This document shows, piece after piece, positions 35,353-44,421 of a stretch of DNA of 64,000 nucleotides. The notes under the pieces are model-generated. The model searched no databases. It had not been told where the DNA came from and saw nothing but the letters and a program-made list of their open reading frames with translations. The stretch is from Pseudomonadota bacterium. Its GTDB lineage: Bacteria; Pseudomonadota; Alphaproteobacteria; Rhizobiales; Aestuariivirgaceae. The stretch is taken from contig JAIUNJ010000005.1 in assembly GCA_020161855.1 (NCBI GenBank), positions 124,001-188,000 of the forward strand, given 5' to 3'. Position 1 is the first letter of the stretch. The number at the start of each line of letters is the position of its first letter. The position numbers and the translations under genes were made by a program.

Positions 35353-36296
35353 GAAGCCTCCGCATTGAGGGCGGCCGCGCAGCCCTTGAAGGCCGGGAAC
35401 CTGTCGGTGATCACATACCAGGGAATGGGCTTCATCACTTCAGCGATGCGGCCCTTGTCTTCGAATACGGCACGGAACTTGGGGTTCTTGAGCTTCTCGG
35501 CGATGGACGGCGCTATGCCACCCGCCAGATAGACCCCCCCGCGCGCCTGGATGGCCATGGCAATGTCACCCGCGAGGCGGGCGAGGAAGGTCATGAAGTG
35601 GTCGAGGGTTTTCCCGGCGGCGGCATCCCCGCCCTTCAGGGCCGCCTGCAGCACGGCCTCTGGCGTTTCATGTAGCGGCTTCTCCGCGATGGCCTTGTAG
35701 AGATCGAGCATGCCGGGCCCGGTCAGGATATCCTCGGCCTCGGCGAAACGATCCTTGCCCTTGATTTTGTCCTTGAGGGCCAGTTCCTCTGCGGTGACAA
35801 CAGGAAGCGTGGTGTGGCCAAGCTCGCCGGGGATCGGCATCCAGCCCCCCTTGACCGGCGCCAGCACGGCCATGCCAAGGCCGGTGCCCGGCCCCAGCAC
35901 CACCTTCACCAGCGGCTTGTTGTTGGCAATGCCGCCAATCTGGACGAGATCCTCGCTGGCAATATGCGGCAGCGACCAGGCCAGAGCCTCAAAGTCATTA
36001 AGCAGGCGGAAGCGCTCGGCCCGCGCGGCCTTGCGCAGCGACTCGGCACTGAAGGTCCAGTCGCGGTTGGTCAGCGTGATGCGTTCACGGTCCACCGGCG
36101 CGGCCACATCGACGGCAGCCGCGGCAAGCCCGGCAATGCCGCGCTTCTCCACATAGTGGCTGATGGCATCCTCGAGACCCTTGAAATTGTCGTTGCGGAG
36201 CACCTCGACATCGCGCACCTCCATGGAACCGAGCTCGATCAGCCCGAACCGCGAATTTGTGCCGCCGATATCGCCAAGAAGTGCCAGTCTGGTCAT
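35349..36296 (-). CDS. glk: Glucokinase
   Basis: 315 residues from the ATG at 36296; a longer frame to 36326 adds a Gly/Arg stretch without family likeness. The phosphate-1 motif LLGDIGGTNSRFGL lies at residues 4-17. LLNDFEALAWSLP is the conserved catalytic-Asp region and VLGPGTGLGMAVL the phosphate-2 motif. GELGHTTLP supplies the sugar-binding Glu and His. It is the proteobacterial Glk family (about 320 residues), using ATP to phosphorylate glucose. It feeds the nearby Entner-Doudoroff operon. It heads glk-pncA-FAH-EamA and is divergent to prfC with a 110-bp gap. Confidence 0.93.
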   Translation of the reverse strand: MTRLALLGDIGGTNSRFGLIELGSMEVRDVEVLRNDNFKGLEDAISHYVEKRGIAGLAAAAVDVAAPVDRERITLTNRDWTFSAESLRKAARAERFRLLNDFEALAWSLPHIASEDLVQIGGIANNKPLVKVVLGPGTGLGMAVLAPVKGGWMPIPGELGHTTLPVVTAEELALKDKIKGKDRFAEAEDILTGPGMLDLYKAIAEKPLHETPEAVLQAALKGGDAAAGKTLDHFMTFLARLAGDIAMAIQARGGVYLAGGIAPSIAEKLKNPKFRAVFEDKGRIAEVMKPIPWYVITDRFPAFKGCAAALNAEAS

Positions 36297-36406
36297 GCAA
36301 ACGCCTCTGGCCCCTCCCTGCCACACACCCCGGCAAAGGGCAACTCTGGACGCCGGGCGGCGAGGCCGCTACAGGCTGCAACAATTGTAATCTCGGGCAT
36401 TCTGAT

Positions 36407-37984
36407 TTGGCCATTTCCCTTCCGGATGAGGTTGCGCGGCGGCGCACCTTCGCCATCATCTCGCACCCTGACGCGGGCAAGACGACGCTGACCGAAAAGC
36501 TGCTGCTCTTCGGTGGCGCCATCCAGCTTGCAGGCCATGTCCGCGCCAAGGGCGACCGGCGGCGCACCCGCTCCGACTGGATGGCGATCGAGCGGCAGCG
36601 CGGCATCTCGGTTGTCACCTCGGTGATGACCTTCGAATATGGCGGCTGCGTCTTCAATCTTCTCGACACGCCCGGCCATGAAGACTTTTCCGAAGATACC
36701 TACCGGACGCTGACGGCCGTCGATGCGGCAGTGATGGTGATCGACGGCGCCAAAGGCATCGAAGACCGCACGCGCAAGCTTTTCGAGATCTGCCGGTTAC
36801 GCGACATCCCGATCGTCACCTTCATCAACAAGCTCGACCGCGAGACACGGGAGCCGCTCGACCTCATTGACGAGATCGAGAAGGGCCTGGCGCTGACCGC
36901 CGTGCCCATGGTCTGGCCCATCGGGCTCGGCAAGAACTTCGCCGGAACCTATGACCTGACCGAGCCACGCATCCGCCGCCTCGAAATGGCGCCGGAAGGC
37001 GAGGCCGTCTCGGGACCCGATGATCCGCGCGTAACAGCACTGCTCGCCCCCGGCGCTGCCCAGCATTTCCGCGACGAGATTTCACTGGTGGAATCTGTCA
37101 CGGCCGGTTTCGACCGGCAGGGCTTTCTGGAAGGCCACCTGTCGCCAGTCTATTTTGGCTCGGCCATCAAGAACTTCGGCGTCCGCGACCTGCTCGAAGC
37201 GCTGATCAAATATGCCCCGCCGCCACGCGACCAGAAGGCCCGCAGCCGCGAAGTGAAAGCAGTGGAGCCCAAGCTCACGGGTGTCGTCTTCAAGATCCAG
37301 GCCAACATGGATCCGAACCATCGAGACCGCATCGCCTTCATGCGCGTCTGTTCCGGCAAGCTCAACCGCGGCATGCGCACCAAGATCGTGCGCACCGGCA
37401 AGTCGCTGGCGCTGAACGCGCCGCAGTTCTTTTTCGCCCAGGACCGCTCATTGGCCGAAGAGGCCTTCGCCGGCGATGTGGTCGGCATCCCGAACCACGG
37501 CGTCCTGCGCATCGGCGATACGCTGACCGAAGGTGAGGACCTGGTGTTCACCGGGGTACCGAGCTTTGCCCCGGAAATCCTGCGGCGCGTCAGGCTCGCC
37601 GACCCGATGAAAGCCAAGAAGCTGAAATCGGCGCTGGAGGAACTGGCTGAAGAAGGTGTCGTCCAGCTCTTCACGCCCATGGATGGTTCCGGCGCCATCG
37701 TCGGTGTTGTCGGCGCCCTGCAGCTCGACGTGCTCAAGGACCGTCTCGATCAGGAATATGGCGTGCCGGTCGAATTCGAAACAACGCGCTTCGAAGTCTT
37801 GCGCTGGATCTCCGCCGATGACCGCAAGGTCGTCGACCAGTTCGTGGACGGCAACCGCTCCGCCATCGCCCATGATCTTGATGGTGCCCCCGTCCTGATG
37901 GCAACATCGCTGTTCAATCTCAACTATGCGCTGGAGCGGGCACCCGGCCTGAAGGTGCAAACCATCAAGGAAATCCACGGTTAG
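36407..37984 (+). CDS. prfC: Peptide chain release factor 3 (GTPase)
   Basis: 525 residues from a TTG at 36407. No in-frame ATG or GTG gives a family-like N-terminus, and this start gives the usual length (E. coli 529). RF3 removes RF1/RF2 from the ribosome after termination. G1 is AIISHPDAGKTT (residues 16-27), G3 is DTPGHEDFSEDTYR and G4 is NKLDR. The RGISVVTSVMTF switch I region, and RF3-type domains II and III with FFAQDRSLAEEAFAGDVVGIPNHG, follow. It is divergent from glk. A DUF599 gene begins 11 bp downstream and may share its transcript. Confidence 0.95.
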   Translation: MAISLPDEVARRRTFAIISHPDAGKTTLTEKLLLFGGAIQLAGHVRAKGDRRRTRSDWMAIERQRGISVVTSVMTFEYGGCVFNLLDTPGHEDFSEDTYRTLTAVDAAVMVIDGAKGIEDRTRKLFEICRLRDIPIVTFINKLDRETREPLDLIDEIEKGLALTAVPMVWPIGLGKNFAGTYDLTEPRIRRLEMAPEGEAVSGPDDPRVTALLAPGAAQHFRDEISLVESVTAGFDRQGFLEGHLSPVYFGSAIKNFGVRDLLEALIKYAPPPRDQKARSREVKAVEPKLTGVVFKIQANMDPNHRDRIAFMRVCSGKLNRGMRTKIVRTGKSLALNAPQFFFAQDRSLAEEAFAGDVVGIPNHGVLRIGDTLTEGEDLVFTGVPSFAPEILRRVRLADPMKAKKLKSALEELAEEGVVQLFTPMDGSGAIVGVVGALQLDVLKDRLDQEYGVPVEFETTRFEVLRWISADDRKVVDQFVDGNRSAIAHDLDGAPVLMATSLFNLNYALERAPGLKVQTIKEIHG

Positions 37985-37995
37985 GAAACCACGCG

Positions 37996-38733
37996 ATGCT
38001 TCCCTCCGATCTCGATCTCCCCCGTATGATTGCGCTGGTCCTGATCTTCGTGCTCTGGGCTTCCTACGGCCCCCTTCTCAACACCCTCGGCCGCGGCACG
38101 CTCAACGCCCAGCTTCATGTGGTGCGCATGCGCTGGATGCGGATGCTGCTCAACTCCCATCGCGAGAACCGGGTTTTCGATGCCATCCTGCTGGGCCACA
38201 TCTCGAACAGCATGTCGTTCTTCGGCTCAGCCACGCTGATCGTGCTGGCGGGTCTTCTCGGCACGCTTACCAGCATCAACCGCGTCCATGCGGCCCTGAT
38301 GGAGATGCAGTTCTTTCCGCCCACATCGCTCTCGCTTTTCACCACCTATTTCGTGGTGCTGACCATCATCGTGGCGTGGAGCTTCTTCTCCTTCACCTAT
38401 GCCCTGCGCAAACTGGCCTATTCGCTGGCCATGATGGGCGGGCTGAACGAGTCAAAGACCCAGACGCGCTATTGCACCGACATGGTCGCACAGACGGCGG
38501 TGGTCCTGACCGAGGCCGTCAAGAGCCTTAACACCGGCATTCGCGGTTTTTACTTCGCCGTCGCAGCCCTCTTCCTCTTTGCCGGGCCATACATTTCCAT
38601 GATCGCCACGCTGGCAGTGGCGGCGCTGGAGTTCTACCGTCAGGGACTCTCGACGGAATCGCTTGCCATCGAGCGCTATGTCAACGCGATGAATGCGCTT
38701 GAAACCGAAGCCGAGCACAAGTCAACGAAGTGA
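37996..38733 (+). CDS. DUF599 family membrane protein
   Basis: 245 residues with about four hydrophobic helices (near 10-28, 75-95, 112-135 and 180-215). The family signature includes RMRWMRMLLNSHRENRVFDAILLGHISNSMSFFGSATLI and SFTYALRKLAYSLAMMGGL. The function is unknown. It starts 11 bp after prfC, suggesting co-transcription, and its last 12 bp overlap the 3' end of eda, which is transcribed toward it. Confidence 0.87.
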   Translation: MLPSDLDLPRMIALVLIFVLWASYGPLLNTLGRGTLNAQLHVVRMRWMRMLLNSHRENRVFDAILLGHISNSMSFFGSATLIVLAGLLGTLTSINRVHAALMEMQFFPPTSLSLFTTYFVVLTIIVAWSFFSFTYALRKLAYSLAMMGGLNESKTQTRYCTDMVAQTAVVLTEAVKSLNTGIRGFYFAVAALFLFAGPYISMIATLAVAALEFYRQGLSTESLAIERYVNAMNALETEAEHKSTK

Positions 38734-39366
38734 GGCTGCCTCACGGGCCAGCTTTTCGATAGTGGCCCAGTCTCCGGCCGACACGGCAGCCTTCGGCGCC
38801 ATCCACGAGCCGCCGAGCGTGATAACATTGGCAAGCTTGAGATAGCTCGGCGCCAGCGCATAGTTGATCCCGCCCGTAGGGCAAAATTTCACCTGCGGAA
38901 TGGGTGAGGCGAGCGACGACAGCGTGGCGGTGCCGCCTGCGGGTTCGGCGGGGAAAAATTTCTGGAAGCGATAGCCGCGCTCCAGCAGGCCCATGACTTC
39001 CGAGGCGGTGACGCCACCGGGCAGCAGCGGCATTTCCACATCTTCAGCGGCATCAAGCAATTTCGCCGTATGCCCCGGCGAAACGGCAAAAGCGCAACCG
39101 ATCTTCGCCACCTCGTGCAATTGCTGCGGTGACATGACCGTTCCCGCGCCCACAATCGCTCCTTCGACCTCGGCGATGATGGCGCGGATCGAGTCGAGTG
39201 CTGATGCGGTGCGCAAGGTGATTTCAAGTACGGGCAAGCCGCCGTTGACCAGAGCACGGGCCAGCGGCACAGCCTGCACCACCTCGTCGATCACCATGAC
39301 AGGCACGACGGGAGCCGCCTTCAGCGCCTGCTCGACCTTCTTCTGCTTTGCCTCACTTGCCATCAT
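38722..39366 (-). CDS. eda: 2-keto-3-deoxy-6-phosphogluconate aldolase
   Basis: 214 residues; cleaves KDPG into pyruvate and glyceraldehyde-3-phosphate, the last step of the Entner-Doudoroff pathway. The Schiff-base lysine is K136 in [13 protein letters not shown] and the catalytic glutamate is E48 in [19 protein letters not shown] and KFCPTGGI complete the phosphate-binding sites. The ATG overlaps the edd stop by 4 bp, so the two are coupled. It is the last gene of zwf-pgl-edd-eda and overlaps the convergent DUF599 gene by 12 bp. Confidence 0.96.
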   Translation of the reverse strand: MMASEAKQKKVEQALKAAPVVPVMVIDEVVQAVPLARALVNGGLPVLEITLRTASALDSIRAIIAEVEGAIVGAGTVMSPQQLHEVAKIGCAFAVSPGHTAKLLDAAEDVEMPLLPGGVTASEVMGLLERGYRFQKFFPAEPAGGTATLSSLASPIPQVKFCPTGGINYALAPSYLKLANVITLGGSWMAPKAAVSAGDWATIEKLAREAASLR

Positions 39367-41183
39367 GCCACCTCGAAAATGGAGCCACCGCGATCGGCTG
39401 AGCCCGCAAAGCGCCGGAACGCCGCGAAGAGTTCACGGCCGACGCCCGTTTCGTTGATCGAGAGATCGGCCGTTGCCGGGGTACGGGCAGCAAGCTCTTC
39501 CGCCCCGACCAGAACCCGGAGTGTACCTGTCGTGCAATCGATCTGGATCATGTCGCCATCGCGAATGCGGGCGATGTCGCCGCCATCGGCGGCTTCGGGT
39601 GTGACGTGTATGGCCGCCGGAATCTTGCCGGACGCGCCGGACATGCGGCCGTCGGTGACAAGGCCCACAGCGAGACCGCGATTCTGCAGCACCGTGAGGC
39701 AGGGGGTCAGCGAGTGAAGTTCAGGCATGCCGTTGGCCTTGGGGCCCTGGAAACGGACAACGGCGATGACATCACTGTTGAGGGTACCTGCCTTGAAGGC
39801 CGCCTTGAGTTCATCCTGGGAATGGAAGACGCGGGCTGGTGCCTCCACCACGTGGCGATCCTTGGGAATGGCCGAGGATTTGATGACGGCAGTGCCGATA
39901 TTGCCCTTCAGCACGGCAAGGCCGCCTGTGAGCTGGAACGGCTCCGTTGCGCCCCGCAGGACCGCCCTGTCGCCCGATTCCTTAGCCGCTTCGTTCCAGG
40001 TGAGACCATCGCTGCTCAAGCGCGGCTCCGAAAGATAGCCCTTGAGGCCCGTGCCCATGACGGTGTTCACGTCCTCGTGCAGGAGGCCAGCACCCAGCAG
40101 CTCGCGGATCAGGAAACCCATGCCACCGGCTGCGTGGAAGTGGTTCACGTCAGCCGAGCCATTGGGATAAATGCGCGTCAGCAGCGGCACAGCCTGCGAG
40201 AGTTCTGCAAGATCATCCCAGGTCAGGACGATGCCGGCGGCTGCGGCCATGGCAATGAGATGCATGGTGTGATTGGTGGAGCCACCGGTGGCGAGCAGAC
40301 CCACAACGCCATTCACCACCGACCGCTCGTCATAGATCTGGCCGATGGGCATGTATCGATTTCCCAGCGCCGTAATGGAAAGTGCCTGCTTCGCTGCCGC
40401 CCGCGTGATCTCGTCACGCAGTTCCGAGCCCGGATTGACGAAGGTCGCGCCCGGAAGATGCAGGCCCATGATTTCCATGAGCATCTGGTTGGAATTGGCC
40501 GTGCCGTAGAAGGTGCAAGTGCCCGGTCCATGATAGGAGCGTGCCTCGGCATCCAGCAGAGCCGCCCTGTCCACCTTGCCTTCCGCATGAAGAGCGCGAA
40601 CCTTGGCCTTCTCGTCGTTGTTCATGCCGGAGGTCATTGGCCCCGCGGGGATGAATACGGCCGGCAGATGCCCGAAGGAGAGAGCGCCGATCACGAGGCC
40701 AGGCACGATCTTGTCGCAGACACCGAGATAGACGGCCGCATCGAACATCTGATGCGAGAGCGCGACAGCGGCCGACAAGGCAATCACGTCACGCGAGAAG
40801 AGCGACAGTTCCATGCCCGCCTCGCCCTGGGTCACGCCATCGCACATGGCGGGAACACCGCCTGCCACCTGGGCCGTGCCACCCGCTTCGCGCGCCGCCG
40901 TCCGGATAATATCCGGATAGCGCTCGAAAGGCTGATGGGCCGAGAGCATGTCATTGTAGGCCGTGACGATGGCCAGGTTCGGGCCATCGCCATTGCGCAG
41001 TTCGTTCTTGTCATGGGCACCACATGCGGCAAAGGCGTGGGCAACATTGGCGCAGCCCAAAGCCTTGCGGCGGGGCGATTGCGCCGTGGCGGCAGCAATG
41101 CGGTCGAGATAGCGGCGCCGGCTGGATGCCGAGCGGGCCACCAGTTTTTCAGTGACGGCGGAAACGATGGAAGTCACGGTCAT
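39363..41183 (-). CDS. edd: Phosphogluconate dehydratase (6-phosphogluconate dehydratase)
   Basis: 606 residues, the standard IlvD/Edd length. It converts 6-phosphogluconate to KDPG using a [4Fe-4S] cluster. Cluster Cys candidates are in [32 protein letters not shown] and [50 protein letters not shown] is the C-terminal IlvD/Edd signature. It starts 12 bp after the pgl stop. No transketolase or phosphofructokinase genes are near, which fits reliance on the Entner-Doudoroff route. Confidence 0.97.
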   Translation of the reverse strand: MTVTSIVSAVTEKLVARSASSRRRYLDRIAAATAQSPRRKALGCANVAHAFAACGAHDKNELRNGDGPNLAIVTAYNDMLSAHQPFERYPDIIRTAAREAGGTAQVAGGVPAMCDGVTQGEAGMELSLFSRDVIALSAAVALSHQMFDAAVYLGVCDKIVPGLVIGALSFGHLPAVFIPAGPMTSGMNNDEKAKVRALHAEGKVDRAALLDAEARSYHGPGTCTFYGTANSNQMLMEIMGLHLPGATFVNPGSELRDEITRAAAKQALSITALGNRYMPIGQIYDERSVVNGVVGLLATGGSTNHTMHLIAMAAAAGIVLTWDDLAELSQAVPLLTRIYPNGSADVNHFHAAGGMGFLIRELLGAGLLHEDVNTVMGTGLKGYLSEPRLSSDGLTWNEAAKESGDRAVLRGATEPFQLTGGLAVLKGNIGTAVIKSSAIPKDRHVVEAPARVFHSQDELKAAFKAGTLNSDVIAVVRFQGPKANGMPELHSLTPCLTVLQNRGLAVGLVTDGRMSGASGKIPAAIHVTPEAADGGDIARIRDGDMIQIDCTTGTLRVLVGAEELAARTPATADLSINETGVGRELFAAFRRFAGSADRGGSIFEVA

Positions 41184-41195
41184 GGTGAGGCCTCC

Positions 41196-41837
41196 TTAGG
41201 GGCACCAGTAGACGGACAGCGGGCGGCCGGAATGCAGCACCGCGCGGATTGGCATCTGCATGGCATCCTTACCGGCTTGCGCCTCTGCGAGCACGCGGCG
41301 TTTTTCCACGCCTTCGATATGAAGGAAAAGCTTTGCCGGAAGGAGCCGCGCCAGAGTGAAGGTCAGGCGGGGTTCGCCGGCAGCAGGGGCCGAGATCGCC
41401 ATCACACCTTCCCTGGATTGCGGATCGATAGCCTTGGACAGCGTATCGCCACCGGGAAAGAACGACGCCGTATGGCCATCGGCGCCCATGCCCAGCACGA
41501 CAACATCAGGATGGAGCAGCGCGGCCGCCTTCTCATTGCGGAAAAGCGGCGCGAAGCCCGCCACCCTGGCATTGTTCTGCAGGAGCGCGGCCTTCACGAG
41601 CCGGGCATTGGAGCGCGGACTGTCGTCGTCGACCTGGCGCTCGTCGACCAGCGTCACCGTCACCTTGTTCCAGGTGATCGCGGCATGCGACAGGAGCTCA
41701 AAGAAGCGCTGCGGCGTGGTGCCGCCCGAGACGGCGAGCGTGGCCTTGCCCTTCTCCGTGATCACCCGCGACAGTGCCTGCGAAACAGCCCGCGCCAGTG
41801 CTCCGGCCAGTTCCTCGCGATTGGCGTGGACAATCAT
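41196..41837 (-). CDS. pgl: 6-phosphogluconolactonase
   Basis: 213 residues of the DevB/SOL family, hydrolysing 6-phosphogluconolactone to 6-phosphogluconate. ATLAVSGGTTPQRFFELLS is the N-terminal phosphate-binding loop, VTLVDERQVDDDSPRSNARLV the conserved middle motif and VLGMGADGHTASFFPGG the catalytic Gly/His region. Its ATG overlaps the zwf stop by 4 bp, so it is the second gene of the zwf operon. Confidence 0.96.
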   Translation of the reverse strand: MIVHANREELAGALARAVSQALSRVITEKGKATLAVSGGTTPQRFFELLSHAAITWNKVTVTLVDERQVDDDSPRSNARLVKAALLQNNARVAGFAPLFRNEKAAALLHPDVVVLGMGADGHTASFFPGGDTLSKAIDPQSREGVMAISAPAAGEPRLTFTLARLLPAKLFLHIEGVEKRRVLAEAQAGKDAMQMPIRAVLHSGRPLSVYWCP

Positions 41838-43312
41838 GCCCCACCGTCATGCCAGGTACGGCCGTCACGTTCGATCAGAGCAACAGAAGCCGCCGGGCCC
41901 CAGGTGCCGGAGGTGTAGGCCTTGGGTGCATCCTGTGCGGCTTTCCAATGGTCAAGGATCGGATCGACCCAGGCCCAGGCAGCGGCCACCTCGTCGCGGC
42001 GCATGAAGAGTGTCTGGTTGCCGCGCACCACGTCCATGAGCAGGCGCTCATAGGCATCCGGGTTACGGACATTGAAGCTTTCGCGGAACGACATGTCGAG
42101 CGGCACATGGGTGAGGCGCATGCCGCCCGGCCCCGGATCCTTGATCATGATGTCGAGCTTCACGCCTTCATCGGGCTGCAGACGGATGACCAGCTGGTTA
42201 GGCATGGTCGGACCCGCAGCACGGCCGAAGACATTATGCGGGATATCGCGGAACTGCACGACGATCTCGGAGACGCGCTGCGGCAGGCGCTTGCCGGTGC
42301 GCAGATAGAAAGGCGTGCCGTTCCAGCGCCAACTGCCAACCTCGGCCTTGAGAGCAACGAAGGTTTCGGTCGTGGAGACCGGATTGCCGAGTTCGTCCAG
42401 ATAACCGGCAACCGGGCCCTGCGATGAGGCCCCGGCACGATACTGGCCGCGCACGATATGGCTCTGCAGACGTTCGCCCGTCATCGGGCGCAACGACTTC
42501 AACACCTTGAGTTTCTCGTCGCGCACTGCATTGGCATCGAGCGATGAGGGTGGCTCCATCACTGTGAGGCAGAGAAGCTGCAGGAGATGGTTCTGCACCA
42601 TGTCACGCAGCGCGCCCGAGGTGTCGTAGTAACCGGCACGGCCCTCGACCCCCAGGGTTTCCGCCACGGTGATCTGCACATGATCCACATAGTTGTGGTT
42701 CCAAACCGGCTCGAACAGAACGTTGGCAAAGCGCAGCGCCATCAGGTTCTGCACCGTTTCCTTTCCGAGATAGTGGTCGATGCGGTAGATGGCGGGTTCC
42801 TGAAACACCTTGCCGATCGCATCGTTGAGCGCCTCGGCAGATGCACCATCCTTGCCCAGCGGCTTCTCCACGACGACACGGGATTTCGGGGTCACCAGAT
42901 GGTGCTGGCCAAGCCTGCCGCAGATATCGCCGAACAGCTCGGGGGCTACGGCAAGATAGAAAACCCGCACCACATCCTTGCGGTCGGCAAGTTCCTTCTC
43001 GAGCCCGATCCAGCCTTCATCCTGCGTGGCCTCTGCCGCCGTATAGGAGAGGCGGTTGAGAAAACGCTCCACCACCTCCGGCGTGGCCTTCATGAACTTC
43101 GCATGGGAATCGATCGCAGCCGCCGCAAAGTTGCGGAATTCCTCGTTGCTCATCGCGCGGCGCGAGGTGCCGATGATGCAGGCGCCGGGCGGGATCTGCC
43201 CCTGCTCGTCACGATGGAACAAGGCGGGCAGCAACTTGCGCTGCGACAGGTCGCCCGTGGCACCGAAGATCACAAGGTCGAAGTCCTCGACGGGAATGAT
43301 ACGCGTCGTCAT
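41834..43312 (-). CDS. zwf: Glucose-6-phosphate 1-dehydrogenase
   Basis: 492 residues, the normal family length. It oxidises glucose-6-phosphate with NAD(P)+, feeding both the Entner-Doudoroff and pentose phosphate routes. The nucleotide motif FGATGDLSQRKLLPALF is near 13-31 and the active-site signature RIDHYLGKETVQNLMALRFAN near 196. It leads the operon zwf-pgl-edd-eda. The 146-bp gap upstream, shared with the divergent fructokinase gene, carries a predicted promoter and a palindrome. A 6-codon frame (MMKDIE) directly upstream ends in a TGA that overlaps its ATG. Confidence 0.97.
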   Translation of the reverse strand: MTTRIIPVEDFDLVIFGATGDLSQRKLLPALFHRDEQGQIPPGACIIGTSRRAMSNEEFRNFAAAAIDSHAKFMKATPEVVERFLNRLSYTAAEATQDEGWIGLEKELADRKDVVRVFYLAVAPELFGDICGRLGQHHLVTPKSRVVVEKPLGKDGASAEALNDAIGKVFQEPAIYRIDHYLGKETVQNLMALRFANVLFEPVWNHNYVDHVQITVAETLGVEGRAGYYDTSGALRDMVQNHLLQLLCLTVMEPPSSLDANAVRDEKLKVLKSLRPMTGERLQSHIVRGQYRAGASSQGPVAGYLDELGNPVSTTETFVALKAEVGSWRWNGTPFYLRTGKRLPQRVSEIVVQFRDIPHNVFGRAAGPTMPNQLVIRLQPDEGVKLDIMIKDPGPGGMRLTHVPLDMSFRESFNVRNPDAYERLLMDVVRGNQTLFMRRDEVAAAWAWVDPILDHWKAAQDAPKAYTSGTWGPAASVALIERDGRTWHDGGA

Positions 43313-43337
43313 TCAATGTCTTTCATCATGAAGGAAT

Positions 43338-43393
43338 TTGAGGTACGCACCTCAAGATCGGCGGTCCTATACACCATTGCTGCCTGCTGGCAA
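43338..43393 (-). promoter_or_regulatory. Predicted zwf promoter with palindromic candidate operator
   Basis: Minus strand: TTGCCA (43388-43393), 16 bp, TATAGG (43366-43371) give a sigma-70-like promoter. Transcription would start near 43359. Immediately downstream, TTGAGGTGCGTACCTCAA (43338-43355) is a perfect 7+4+7 palindrome, 26 bp before the zwf ATG. The geometry suits a repressor that blocks initiation, or an RNA hairpin in the leader. It does not match the known HexR box of gammaproteobacteria. Confidence 0.55.
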
Positions 43394-43458
43394 ACGCTTG
43401 CTGTGCGTGCTGTTCCGGCTGATGCGCATGGGGAAGGCCAAGTTGGCGGGAGGATGTG

Positions 43459-44382
43459 ATGATTCTGTGTTGCGGCGAAGCCCTGATTGATTTCCTGCCG
43501 CGACAGGGCCCGGACGGCGCCACCGTCTATCAGCCCTTCGGTGGCGGCTCGGTTTACAACACGGCCATTGCCCTGGGCCGCCTGGCGGTGCCCACCGGCC
43601 TGTTCTGCGGACTGTCCACGGACTTCTTCGGCGACCAACTGCGCCAGAGCCTGAGCGACAGCGGCGTTGTACTCAAGTTCACGCGAACCAAACCCCACCA
43701 CACCACGCTGGCCTTCGTGAAGCTCGAGAACGGACAAGCACGCTACTCCTTCATTGACGACGCCTCGGCTGGCCGCAACCTGACCAAAGCGGATCTGCCA
43801 AAACTCCCGGCTGCCGTTGCGGCCCTGCATTTCGGCTCCATCAGCCTCATCCCCGAGCCCTGCGGCGGCACATATGAGGCCCTCATGAAACGCGAAATGA
43901 AAAAGCGCGTGATCTCGCTTGATCCCAATATCCGGCCGACGGTGATCAAGAACCGCAAGGCGCATCTGGCGCGGCTGGCGCGCCTCATTGCCTTGTCCGA
44001 CATTGTGAAAGTGTCGGACGAAGATGTCCACTGGATGACAGGAAAGACCGACCTCGCGGCCACGGCCCGGAAATGGCTGAAAGCGGGCGCCAAGGTCGTC
44101 AGCATCACGAGGGGCGCCGAAGGGGTCGAGATCTTCACCGCCCAGCATCATCTGGCGCTGCGGCCGCCGCCTGTGACCGTGGTCGATACGGTTGGGGCGG
44201 GCGACACATTCAATGCCGGCTTTCTCGCCAGCCTGCGCCAGCAGGGCATTCTTGCCAAGAAAGCCATCGCCACCATCTCCGAGGATCAACTGCGTGCCGC
44301 CGCCAACTATGCCATGAAGGCCGCGGCGATCACGGTGTCGCGGGCGGGCGCTGATCCACCCTGGTTCAAGGAAATGGTGTAG
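43459..44382 (+). CDS. PfkB-family sugar kinase, probably fructokinase
   Basis: 307 residues from ATG 43459, with GGGAGG 5 nt upstream; a GTG one codon earlier (43456) is possible. The N-terminus MILCCGEALIDFLPRQ and GGSVYNTAIALGRLAVPTGLFCGLS are typical of bacterial fructokinases. The PfkB signature DTVGAGDTFNAGF lies at 243-255, with catalytic Asp249. It would phosphorylate fructose to fructose-6-phosphate, which is isomerised and enters the zwf-pgl-edd-eda route. Being divergent from zwf, it shares the 146-bp control region. Confidence 0.88.
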   Translation: MILCCGEALIDFLPRQGPDGATVYQPFGGGSVYNTAIALGRLAVPTGLFCGLSTDFFGDQLRQSLSDSGVVLKFTRTKPHHTTLAFVKLENGQARYSFIDDASAGRNLTKADLPKLPAAVAALHFGSISLIPEPCGGTYEALMKREMKKRVISLDPNIRPTVIKNRKAHLARLARLIALSDIVKVSDEDVHWMTGKTDLAATARKWLKAGAKVVSITRGAEGVEIFTAQHHLALRPPPVTVVDTVGAGDTFNAGFLASLRQQGILAKKAIATISEDQLRAAANYAMKAAAITVSRAGADPPWFKEMV

Positions 44383-44421
44383 CGCTTGACAGCAGCACCC
44401 ACCCCGCCAATGGAGCGGGAG

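Noticed and set aside
39606-41918. 770-codon plus-strand open frame opposite edd and pgl
   Set aside because: It is antisense to two clearly recognised genes, has no recognisable domains and unusual composition (His/Arg/Gln rich). Long antisense frames are common in GC-rich DNA.
43309-44289. 326-codon minus-strand frame opposite the fructokinase gene
   Set aside because: Antisense to a clear PfkB kinase. Only its last six codons were kept as a possible zwf leader peptide.
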